NCBI GenBank assembly: GCA_937871985.1
Contig: CALMPB010000200.1
Coordinates: forward strand, 1 to 8,365
Length of the DNA stretch: 8,365 bases
Reading direction: 5' to 3'
Source of the DNA: an uncultured Burkholderiaceae bacterium
Lineage (GTDB): Bacteria; Pseudomonadota; Gammaproteobacteria; Burkholderiales; Burkholderiaceae
The notes under the pieces are model-generated. The model was not told where the DNA came from. It saw only the letters and a program-made list of their open reading frames with translations, and searched no databases. Shown here in pieces: positions 1 to 6,673 of the stretch (its first letter is position 1; each line of letters starts with the position of its first letter). The position numbers and the translations under genes were made by a program.

Positions 1-965
1 TGGTCGTGGATGATAACGAGGTCCTGTTGGGCACGCTGACCGACGGCGACGTCCGTCGGGCCATCTTGCGTCAAATCCCCTTGGATACGCCGGTTGCGGA
101 TGTCATGCACCGCAATCCGTCGGTGGCGACATCGGATTGGAGCGACGTGCGCATGCTCTCCTGGATGGAGAAGCATCAGTTGCTGCAACTGCCGATCGTA
201 GATGCGCAGGGCAAGCTGATTGGCTTGCGGACCTTGCATAACCTGCTGTCTCGACCCTCGCAGGATAATCCTGTCTTCCTGATGGCGGGTGGATTCGGTA
301 CACGCCTGCGTCCCCTGACCAACAATTGCCCCAAACCGATGTTGCCGATCGGCGAAAAGCCGATTCTCGAACTGATCATTCAAAGCTTCAAGAATTATGG
401 CTTCCATCGGTTCTACATTTCCACCCACTACATGCCGGAAATGATTATGGATTATTTCGGCGATGGAAAAGGCCATGGGGTGGAAATTACCTATGTCCAC
501 GAATCCGAGCCATTGGGAACTGGCGGCGCGCTGGGTTTGCTGCCGCAAGACGAGATCGATCGTCCCATGTTTCTGATGAACGGCGATTTGCTGACCACAA
601 TGAACTATCTGGCACTGCTGTCGCATCATGAGGAACTCGGTGGCGCGGCGACCATGTGCGTGCGTGAATACGAGCACCAGATTCCCTATGGAGTCATCGA
701 GGCTGACGGCCATCATATTACGAGCATGGTGGAGAAGCCGGTGCATCGCTTCAACATCAATGCGGGCATATATGTCTTGTCCCCGGACCTGGTAAGGAGC
801 GTCAAGCGCGGTACGCGGATCGATATGCCTACCTTGTTGGAGAAGCAGATCAAGGATGGCAATAAGGTCAGCCAATTCCCGGTCAACGAGTACTGGTTGG
901 ATATTGGCCGTTTAGAAGACTTTCAGCGCGCGCAGCGCGACTTCATTTCTCTGGGCGGCATTTAG
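1..965 (+). CDS. CBS-domain sugar-1-phosphate nucleotidyltransferase, 5' end cut by window
   Basis: Transfers a nucleotide from an NTP to a sugar 1-phosphate, giving an NDP-sugar for cytoplasmic glycan synthesis. The frame is open to the left edge (first full codon at 3). The GTG at 6 lies inside a CBS repeat, so it is not the real start and the N-terminus is missing. Counting from that codon, residues 1-84 hold the end of one CBS repeat (TDGDVRRA at 12-19) and a second one. The nucleotidyltransferase domain follows: MAGGFGTRLRPLT at 93-105, PKPML at 109-113, EPLGTGGAL at 168-176, metal-binding NGD at 192-194, VEKP at 242-245, NAGIYVL at 252-258 and WLDIG at 297-301. CBS plus nucleotidyltransferase is the layout of PtmE-type enzymes, known as GlcN-1-P guanylyltransferases of legionaminic acid synthesis, and of related proteins with other substrates. 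The family is sure; the sugar and the nucleotide are not. kpsC follows after 47 bp on the same strand. Confidence 0.9.
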   Translation, partial: VVDDNEVLLGTLTDGDVRRAILRQIPLDTPVADVMHRNPSVATSDWSDVRMLSWMEKHQLLQLPIVDAQGKLIGLRTLHNLLSRPSQDNPVFLMAGGFGTRLRPLTNNCPKPMLPIGEKPILELIIQSFKNYGFHRFYISTHYMPEMIMDYFGDGKGHGVEITYVHESEPLGTGGALGLLPQDEIDRPMFLMNGDLLTTMNYLALLSHHEELGGAATMCVREYEHQIPYGVIEADGHHITSMVEKPVHRFNINAGIYVLSPDLVRSVKRGTRIDMPTLLEKQIKDGNKVSQFPVNEYWLDIGRLEDFQRAQRDFISLGGI

Positions 966-1012
966 TCCGGCTCCGCTGATATAGTGCGCGAGATGCAATT
1001 TCCTATAGCCAT

Positions 1013-3067
1013 ATGATTGGTGTCTTCTCAAAAGGAATACTGGGCATTCCTTGTTTGACGGTGTTCCTGCGTTCGCCTGTGGCGCCGTGCTCGACGTGGC
1101 GTGTGCCGTCGTCGGTGTCCGCGATCGCAGGGTGGGGCAGGAGGCCGTCAACGGTAGTCGCCAGAAGGCAAGCGCAGAAACGCGGACTTCCGTTCATCAG
1201 CCTGGAGGACGGGTTTCTCCGCTCCTTTGCGGCGGGGAGTGCCTATCCTCCGCTGTCAATGGTGGTGGATCATCGTGGCATCTACTATGACGCCACGCGG
1301 GAGTCAGACCTCGAGCAGATGCTTGAGAAGGGCGACGACCTGATTGGAGAGCAGGCCGATGCGATAGCGTTGGCGCGGCTTCTGATCAAGCGGCATTCGC
1401 TCAGCAAGTACAACGACTTTCCCGATGCGTCATCCAAGGACGCGCCATGGGGTGATAAGGCTGTTCTCGTCGTTGATCAAACACGCGGCGACATGAGCGT
1501 CGAATTGGGAATGGCAGGACCGCAAACATTTGGGGCAATGTTGCAGGCCGCGCTGGCGGAAAATCCTGATTGCACGGTGGTGGTCAAGACGCACCCTGAG
1601 GTTCTGCAAGGCCGCAAGCAAGGCTATCTCAGCGAGTTGGAGAGTTCGGGCAGAGTCGTCGTTCTGCGTGACAAGGTAAATCCCCATTCTCTTCTGCAAC
1701 AGATGCGCCGGGTGTACGTTGTTACGTCACACCTGGGTTTCGAGGCTTTGCTGGCCGGAAAGCCGGTAAGTTGCTTCGGTATGCCGTGGTATGCAGGTTG
1801 GGGAGCTACCGATGATCGGCAGAGCTGTGCCCGGCGCAGTGCCAGGCGCAATACGGAGGACCTCTTTGCGGCAGCGTATTTTCATTACACGCGCTACCTC
1901 AATCCGGACACTCATGCCGCCGGGACGATATTCGACGCAATAAAGTGGTTGGCGCGTCAAAGGCGCATGGCGGATCTGGCCAGTGGCAGAACCTTTGCGG
2001 TGGGGTATCGGCGATGGAAAGCGCGCAATGTTGGTCCCATGCTTGCCTTCGGTGGCCAAGCCCCGATCTTTGCCCGCGACTCGTCGGCGCCAGTGCTTGG
2101 GGATCTGCAGCCTAACGACCGCCTTGTGAGCTGGGGGGCTGAACCCTCGTTGGCTCTGCGAGCAATCGCAGAGAAAACCGGCGCCGGCTTGCTGCGCATG
2201 GAAGATGGCTTTATGAGATCCGTAGGTTTGGGATCGGATTTTGTGCGGCCGCTTTCGTTGGTACTGGACGGGCAAGGCTTGTACTTTGATCCTCGGGGCC
2301 CGTCGGCCCTGGAAGACCTGCTGAATACCTATCAGTTCAGCGACGATGATCGTGCGCGCGCTATGGCCGTTCGCGAGTACATCGTGACCAATGGCCTCAC
2401 CAAATACAATACCGAGCGGCGTGAAACGCCGCGCTGGGAAGCCCGTGGCAGAAGGATTATTTTCGTTCCTGGTCAGGTCGAGGATGATGCGTCGATACGT
2501 TTCGGCTGCGAAGCTGTGCGCACGAATGTTCAGTTGCTGGAGCAAGCCCGCCTCTCCAATCCAGACGCCTACATAGTCTATAAGCCGCATCCTGACGTGA
2601 TGGCCCGGAATCGCGCCGGACAGGTCGTCAAAGGAGCCGCGGAGGAGTTCGCGGACACGATAGAAACGGAGTGCTCCATCATAAGTTGCATTGATGCGGC
2701 GGACGAGGTGCATACGATGACCTCGCTCAGCGGCTTTGATGCGCTTATCCGAGACAAGCCGGTGTTCGTTTATGGCAGACCGTTTTATGCAGGCTGGGGC
2801 TTGACCCGTGATCACTTGCAGATGCAGCGCCGGAAACGTGCGATCAGCTTGGATGAGTTGGTCGCCGGTGCATTGCTGCACTATCCAATTTATTGGGATT
2901 GGACGCTAAATGGGTATGGCAGTTGCGAAGGCGCATTGCGCCAATTGGTCCTGGCGCGTGATGCGCGTGAGTCTGGCGGCATTCCCACCTCTTTTCAACG
3001 TTCTCTGCGACGCAATTGGATGAAAACCCAGATGTGGCTGCGTGCGCAATTTCGCCTGGCAGGGTAA
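1013..3067 (+). CDS. kpsC: KpsC, dual-module capsule Kdo transferase
   Basis: Extends the poly-beta-Kdo linker that joins group 2-type capsules to their phospholipid anchor, acting after KpsS at the cytoplasmic face of the inner membrane (known for E. coli and Neisseria homologues). The 684 residues fit the family and show two tandem copies of one fold. Module 1 has EDGFLRS at 65-71, SKYN at 131-134, KTHPEV at 192-197, TSHLGFEALL at 238-247 and MPWYAGWG at 257-264. Module 2 has EDGFMRS at 397-403, TKYN at 463-466, VPGQVEDDASI at 485-495, KPHPDV at 524-529, SLSGFDAL at 571-578 and RPFYAGWG at 589-596. Both modules keep their signature motifs, so both are probably active. ATG at 1013 is the only good start: an in-frame TGA lies at 977 and the protein opens with the family-like IGVFS. 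No clear Shine-Dalgarno precedes it, so it may depend on translation from upstream. Confidence 0.96.
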   Translation: MIGVFSKGILGIPCLTVFLRSPVAPCSTWRVPSSVSAIAGWGRRPSTVVARRQAQKRGLPFISLEDGFLRSFAAGSAYPPLSMVVDHRGIYYDATRESDLEQMLEKGDDLIGEQADAIALARLLIKRHSLSKYNDFPDASSKDAPWGDKAVLVVDQTRGDMSVELGMAGPQTFGAMLQAALAENPDCTVVVKTHPEVLQGRKQGYLSELESSGRVVVLRDKVNPHSLLQQMRRVYVVTSHLGFEALLAGKPVSCFGMPWYAGWGATDDRQSCARRSARRNTEDLFAAAYFHYTRYLNPDTHAAGTIFDAIKWLARQRRMADLASGRTFAVGYRRWKARNVGPMLAFGGQAPIFARDSSAPVLGDLQPNDRLVSWGAEPSLALRAIAEKTGAGLLRMEDGFMRSVGLGSDFVRPLSLVLDGQGLYFDPRGPSALEDLLNTYQFSDDDRARAMAVREYIVTNGLTKYNTERRETPRWEARGRRIIFVPGQVEDDASIRFGCEAVRTNVQLLEQARLSNPDAYIVYKPHPDVMARNRAGQVVKGAAEEFADTIETECSIISCIDAADEVHTMTSLSGFDALIRDKPVFVYGRPFYAGWGLTRDHLQMQRRKRAISLDELVAGALLHYPIYWDWTLNGYGSCEGALRQLVLARDARESGGIPTSFQRSLRRNWMKTQMWLRAQFRLAG

Positions 3068-3119
3068 TCGTCGGGACAATACCTCCGGGCGGCGAGACTG
3101 CGCTGATCGGGACGCTTGG

Positions 3120-3144
3120 AGCCTCTGGGTTCTAACCCCGGGCT
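3120..3144 (+). other. Possible RNA hairpin in the kpsC-kpsS gap
   Basis: The 96-bp gap between kpsC and kpsS contains an imperfect stem: 3120-3124 pairs with 3140-3144 (one G-T wobble) and 3127-3130 pairs with 3135-3138 around a 4-base loop. It is followed by seven A residues (3148-3154), not T residues, so it is not a canonical terminator for the rightward transcript. It ends 19 bp before the kpsS start and could affect mRNA stability or kpsS translation, but short GC-rich stems also arise by chance. Confidence 0.22.
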
Positions 3145-3163
3145 GGGAAAAAAATAACACTGA

Positions 3164-4405
3164 ATGAAAAGATCTTTTTTGTTTCTGCAGGGTGTGTGCT
3201 CCCCATTTTTCCGTACGCTAGGCAAAGCGCTTAGATTGGATGGGCATGCCGTTCATAAAGTCAATTTTACGATCGGGGATTCCGTTTCCTGGTTGGCAGG
3301 TGGGGCCCGCTCGTATCGGAGTTCCGCGGAAGGACTGCCGGCCCACTATTCGCAATTACTTGATCGGTATGGTGTTTCCGACGTCGTGCTTTTCGGTGAT
3401 TGCCGGCCGATTCATCGGCCGGCCGTGGAATTGGCCAAAGCGCGAGGCATACGCACCCATGTGTTTGAGGAAGGTTACTTCCGCCCCTGTTGGGTCACCT
3501 TGGAGCGGGGCGGCGTCAACGCGTATTCGTCCTTGCCCAGGGATCCCCAGTGGTATCGCGAATCGGCCAAGAGCGTGCCCAAGTATGGAAATGGCGATCA
3601 GTTCTTCTCGCCGTTCTGGGTACGGGCGACGCATGACGTTCTCTATAATTTTTGGGCAGGATTGAATCCGATCTTCTATCCAGGCTATGTCAGCCACGTT
3701 CCGTACAGCCCGGCGGCGGAATATTGGAACTATGTACGGCGTAGCCTCAAGGTTGTGCGTCGTCAGAAGCAGGATGTCGAAAAGATAAAGGAAGTGGTTG
3801 GATCCGCGGCAAATCAGCCCTACTACTTGCTGCCGCTCCAATTGAGCTCGGATGCGCAGATCAGGCACCACTCGCAGTTCAAGGACATGGAGGAAGTACT
3901 GGAGCGTACTTTAAGGTCGTTTGCGTCCCACGCGCCGCTGGACAGCATCCTTGTCATCAAGAACCATCCCTTGGATCCGGGCTTTACTGATTACGAGGCG
4001 CTGATAGATTCACTAGCCGGCGAGTTCGCGATAAAGGACAGGGTCGTATACCTGGAGTCCGGCCATCTTCCGACGTTGCTGTCGCACACGAGCGGTGTCG
4101 TGACCGTGAATAGTACGGTCGGAGGGTCGGCGCTGGTGCACGATTGTCCCACTATTGCGTTGGGCCGGGCGCTGTATGACATGCCGGGGCTTACGTTTCA
4201 GGGGGAGCTCGATGACTTCTGGAGGGCGGTCGAAGCGCCGAACAAATCTCTATTCCGGGATTTCCGGAATGTCGTAATTCACGCCACGCAAGTCAATGGC
4301 GGATTCTATTGCAGGCGCGGCATTGATATGGCGGTTCGAAACGCCATACCCGTCATGATGGCCATGGAATCGCCTTTGGAAGATCTCATGGCCCGGCACC
4401 GTTGA
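3164..4405 (+). CDS. kpsS: KpsS, capsule linker-initiating Kdo transferase
   Basis: Adds the first beta-Kdo to the (lyso)phosphatidylglycerol acceptor that carries group 2-type capsules; KpsC then extends the linker (known for E. coli and Neisseria homologues). It works at the cytoplasmic face of the inner membrane with the capsule ABC exporter. The 413 residues fit the family. Visible motifs are FLFLQGVCSPFF at 5-16, FGDCRPIH at 77-84, FEEGYFRPCWVTLE at 101-114 (counterpart of the EDGF motif in KpsC), PLQLSSDAQI at 224-233, IKNHPLDPG at 265-273 (counterpart of KxHP) and VNSTVGGSAL at 315-324. The start is fixed by an in-frame TGA immediately before the ATG and by the family-typical N-terminus. 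The Shine-Dalgarno is poor: the nearest purine block, GGGA at 3145-3148, is 15 bases from the ATG. It follows kpsC by 96 bp, probably in one operon, and ends 22 bp from a convergent gene. Confidence 0.96.
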   Translation: MKRSFLFLQGVCSPFFRTLGKALRLDGHAVHKVNFTIGDSVSWLAGGARSYRSSAEGLPAHYSQLLDRYGVSDVVLFGDCRPIHRPAVELAKARGIRTHVFEEGYFRPCWVTLERGGVNAYSSLPRDPQWYRESAKSVPKYGNGDQFFSPFWVRATHDVLYNFWAGLNPIFYPGYVSHVPYSPAAEYWNYVRRSLKVVRRQKQDVEKIKEVVGSAANQPYYLLPLQLSSDAQIRHHSQFKDMEEVLERTLRSFASHAPLDSILVIKNHPLDPGFTDYEALIDSLAGEFAIKDRVVYLESGHLPTLLSHTSGVVTVNSTVGGSALVHDCPTIALGRALYDMPGLTFQGELDDFWRAVEAPNKSLFRDFRNVVIHATQVNGGFYCRRGIDMAVRNAIPVMMAMESPLEDLMARHR

Positions 4406-4422
4406 CAGGGCGCAGAGCCCTG
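4406..4422. terminator. Small hairpin between convergent genes
   Basis: Directly after the kpsS stop, 4406-4411 (CAGGGC) pairs perfectly with 4417-4422 (GCCCTG) around a 5-base loop. It fills most of the 22-bp space between the tail ends of kpsS and the leftward CMP-sugar gene, where a shared bidirectional terminator would be expected. Neither side has a T-tract, so intrinsic termination is doubtful and the 6-bp stem may be chance. Confidence 0.3.
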
Positions 4423-4427
4423 ATCAA

Positions 4428-5147
4428 TCAGATATTGCCGGCTGCCGCAGCTTCGAGCTTCTTTTCAAGCAGGCATCTGCTCAATTCAAAGTCGATTGCA
4501 GTATCGATATCGACGGACTTGTCCGCCGTCATTTTGTATGCGAACGCTGGCGAAGGCATGAAGCTCTTTGTCTGGATCAGCGCTTCCACATTCGTGATAC
4601 AGATCGCGCCATTCAGCCGATATCGTTTGGGCAGATCTTGGCTTCTGCCATGCCGCAATGTCTCCGCGAACTCATCCAGATTGGCATCAGCTCCAAGTTC
4701 CATAGACCATTCCACAGGGTGATCGATGGGCGTTACGGATATTACGCAATTGGCGTTCTTCCGTCCGTATTCCGCATAGGCTTCCTGGATGTCCTGGGCA
4801 TCGCGCATTGGCGATGTTGCTTGCAGGAGCGCAATGTTGTCGAACGTTTTACCGGCCTCTTTCTGACAATTCAGGGCATGCAGCACGACGTCGAGCGTAC
4901 CGGCAGTGTCGGAGGCCAGTTCTGGCGGCCTCAGGAGCGGAGTGACGCCGAGGTTTGTCGCGATTCCGAGTACTTCCGGATCGTCGCTTGTAACGAGGAT
5001 AGTGTCGAATCGGCCGCTTTCCTTGGCTGCTTCGATCGTCCACGCGATTAGGGGTTTGCCACATAGAGGCAGGACATTTTTCCGTGGCAATCGCTTGCTT
5101 CCTCCCCGGGCGGGGATGATTGCGATGGCCTTCTTGCGATTCGTCAT
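4428..5147 (-). CDS. CMP-acylneuraminate synthetase-family cytidylyltransferase (NeuA/LegF/PseF-like)
   Basis: Couples CTP to a nonulosonic acid (sialic, legionaminic or pseudaminic type) or Kdo-like sugar, giving the CMP-sugar donor for a glycosyltransferase. The 239 residues match single-domain members of the family. The nucleotide-binding IPARGGSKRLPRKN lies at 11-24, VTSDD at 52-56, RPPELASD at 73-80, LLQATSPMR at 107-115, RYRLNGAICI at 175-184 and SVDIDTAIDFE at 211-221, whose acidic residues bind metal. ATG at 5147 has AGGA seven bases upstream. An out-of-frame ATG at 5152 opens a two-codon reading frame whose TGA overlaps the true ATG. The gene faces kpsS tail to tail and is cut off from the AONS gene upstream by 175 bp with a strong hairpin, so it probably has its own promoter. 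KdsB-type activity is less likely, because the LLQxTSPxR and RYRLNGA motifs are those of acylneuraminate enzymes. The exact sugar is unknown. Confidence 0.93.
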   Translation of the reverse strand: MTNRKKAIAIIPARGGSKRLPRKNVLPLCGKPLIAWTIEAAKESGRFDTILVTSDDPEVLGIATNLGVTPLLRPPELASDTAGTLDVVLHALNCQKEAGKTFDNIALLQATSPMRDAQDIQEAYAEYGRKNANCVISVTPIDHPVEWSMELGADANLDEFAETLRHGRSQDLPKRYRLNGAICITNVEALIQTKSFMPSPAFAYKMTADKSVDIDTAIDFELSRCLLEKKLEAAAAGNI

Positions 5148-5197
5148 GTCATGATCCTGGCAAATCAGTTGCTCTATGCGCCTTGCGACTGTTGGCG

Positions 5198-5223
5198 ATT
5201 GTACATAGTCATTTCAGCGCCAA
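5198..5223 (-). promoter_or_regulatory. Weak candidate sigma-70 promoter for the CMP-sugar gene
   Basis: Read leftwards, TACAAT at 5203-5198 matches the -10 consensus at five of six positions and lies 50 bases before the ATG at 5147. The best -35-like box, TTGGCG at 5223-5218, is only 14 bases away, shorter than the usual 16-18. The 175-bp gap and the hairpin upstream argue that a promoter should lie here; these particular boxes are tentative. Confidence 0.22.
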
Positions 5224-5252
5224 GCCTTGCTGTGGAGCGCGCATAGCCTTTG

Positions 5253-5289
5253 TGGCCCAGGCGGCTTGGCATGCACGCCGCCTGGGCCA
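5253..5289 (-). terminator. 13-bp perfect inverted repeat after the AONS gene
   Basis: Positions 5253-5265 (TGGCCCAGGCGGC) are the exact reverse complement of 5277-5289, with an 11-base loop that contains GCATGC. The stem starts 33 bases past the AONS stop in the leftward direction, where a terminator of the synthase-AONS operon would be expected. The stem is long and very GC-rich. No T-tract follows it on the minus strand (the bases after it read CACAAAGG), so it may stop polymerase poorly by itself, protect the 3' end of the mRNA, or act together with Rho. Confidence 0.6.
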
Positions 5290-5322
5290 ATTTCAAGTGA
5301 GGGCGGCGCGCGGAGAGGAGCG

Positions 5323-6666
5323 TCAGGCCAGATGCTGGCGGAGGGTCGCAACCGTCGCTGCGATCTGCTCTTCCGTATGCATGCAAGAAATAAAAAACCG
5401 CAGCCTTGCCGCTTTCTCCGGCACGGCCGGATAAAGAATCGGCTGCACGTTGATCCCTTGCTTGAACAGCGCTGCCGAGACCCGCGTTGCCTTCAGCGAG
5501 CTGCCGGTAATCGCGGGCACCACGGCCAGCCCGGTGCTGGTGCCCGTGTTGATGCCTGCGGCCTGCGCCTGTTGCAGAAAGAACTTCCCCCGCGCCTGCA
5601 GCGTCGCGACGCGCTCCGGCAGTTCCTTCATCCTGCGCAGCGCAGCCAGCGACGCCGCCGCCACGCCTGGCGGCATGCCGACGCTGTACAGGAAACCAGG
5701 CGCCAGGAATTTCAGGTGCTCGACCAGGGCGGTTTCGCCGGCGATATAGCCGCCGCAGCCCGCGAGCGTTTTGCTCAGGGTGCCCATCCAGATGTCGACG
5801 TCCTTGCCGTCCATGCCGAAATGCTCGCGGATGCCGTAGCCACGCGCGCCCATGACGCCCAGGGAGTGGGCTTCGTCGACCATCAGGAAGGCGCGGTGGC
5901 GTTGCTTGATTTCGACGAAGCGGGGCAGGTCGGGGAAGTCGCCGTCCATGCTGTAGATGCCTTCCAGCACGATCAGCACGCGCTCGAACTGGTGGCGCTG
6001 TTCTTGCAGGATGGCGTCCAGGGCTTCCCAGTCGTTGTGCGGGAAAGGCAGGCGGCGGGCGCCCGACAGCTGGATGCCTTGCAGGACGCTGTTGTGGATC
6101 AGTTCGTCGTGCAGGACGAGATCGCGGGGGCCGAACAGGTAGCCGATGGTGGAGACGTTGGTGGCGTGGCCGCTGACGAAGGTGATGGCATCGTCGACGC
6201 CATAGAGCGCCGCGATCTCGGTTTCGAGGTCGCGGTGCACCGGGCGTTCGCCCGAGACCAGGCGGCTGGCGGACACGGACGTCCCGTAGCGGTCGATGGC
6301 CTCCTTGGCGGCCGCGGTGACCACCGGGTCGCCTGACATGTTCAGGTAGTTGTAGCTGGCGTAGTTGATGTAGCCATTGCCGCTGATCTGCGTGTCGGCG
6401 CCGGCCAGGCCTTCGTGCAGCTTGAAGAAGGGGTTCTTGACCCCGAGGCGGCTGGCGCCGTCGTTGATGATGCGCAGTTGCTGGTAGCCGGGATGCAGAT
6501 GGAAGCGATAGTGCTCCTCCGGGATCTCGGCCTTCTTTTCAGCGGGGCGCGCCGGCGCCTGGGCGCCAGGGCCGGCGGCCTGGCGCAGTTTACGCTCCAG
6601 CGCCTGCTGGATGAGTTTGTCTTTGATGCCAGTGGCAAGGCCGGGCAACTTCTTTACTGTACTCAA
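5323..6666 (-). CDS. PLP-dependent alpha-oxoamine synthase (AONS/KBL/SPT family)
   Basis: Family members condense an acyl thioester with an amino acid, losing CO2, to give an alpha-amino ketone (BioF, 2-amino-3-ketobutyrate CoA ligase, ALA synthase, serine palmitoyltransferase). The fold spans about residues 55-447: NYASYNYLNMSG at 101-112, YGTSVSASRLVSGE at 127-140, FVSGHATN at 163-170, DEAHSLG at 264-270 (Asp and His contact PLP) and GTLSKTLAGCGG at 295-306, with PLP lysine K299 (codon 5772-5770). An N-terminal extension of about 50 residues has a helical stretch (KDKLIQQALERKLRQ at 15-29) and then an Ala/Pro-rich linker. The start is not ATG: the frame opens after a TGA at 6684, the first usable codon is TTG at 6666 (another at 6648), and the first in-frame ATG is codon 110. 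It lies 7 bp after the synthase stop, so an ACP-bound substrate is likely. Biotin synthesis is unlikely, as no other bio gene is near. It resembles the WcbT-type genes I recall from Burkholderia capsule clusters. Confidence 0.92.
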   Translation of the reverse strand: MSTVKKLPGLATGIKDKLIQQALERKLRQAAGPGAQAPARPAEKKAEIPEEHYRFHLHPGYQQLRIINDGASRLGVKNPFFKLHEGLAGADTQISGNGYINYASYNYLNMSGDPVVTAAAKEAIDRYGTSVSASRLVSGERPVHRDLETEIAALYGVDDAITFVSGHATNVSTIGYLFGPRDLVLHDELIHNSVLQGIQLSGARRLPFPHNDWEALDAILQEQRHQFERVLIVLEGIYSMDGDFPDLPRFVEIKQRHRAFLMVDEAHSLGVMGARGYGIREHFGMDGKDVDIWMGTLSKTLAGCGGYIAGETALVEHLKFLAPGFLYSVGMPPGVAAASLAALRRMKELPERVATLQARGKFFLQQAQAAGINTGTSTGLAVVPAITGSSLKATRVSAALFKQGINVQPILYPAVPEKAARLRFFISCMHTEEQIAATVATLRQHLA

Positions 6667-6673
6667 TTCTTGC

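Noticed and set aside
6..8. GTG at position 6 as the start of the nucleotidyltransferase
   Set aside because: It lies within a CBS repeat and the frame stays open to the window edge, so the gene simply begins outside.
1727..2881. 384-codon open frame on the minus strand opposite kpsC
   Set aside because: It is fully antisense to kpsC, whose motifs are unmistakable, and its translation shows no recognisable domain. Long antisense frames are common in GC-rich genes.
3125..3141. tRNA T-arm-like sequence (stem around TTCTAAC)
   Set aside because: No matching acceptor 5' strand, D-arm or anticodon arm lies in the preceding 75 bases, and loop position 57 is T instead of a purine.
5227..6336. 369-codon open frame on the plus strand opposite the AONS gene
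   Set aside because: The translation is low-complexity (rich in Arg, Gly, Ala, Asp, His), covers the hairpin and the AONS catalytic region, and resembles no known family.
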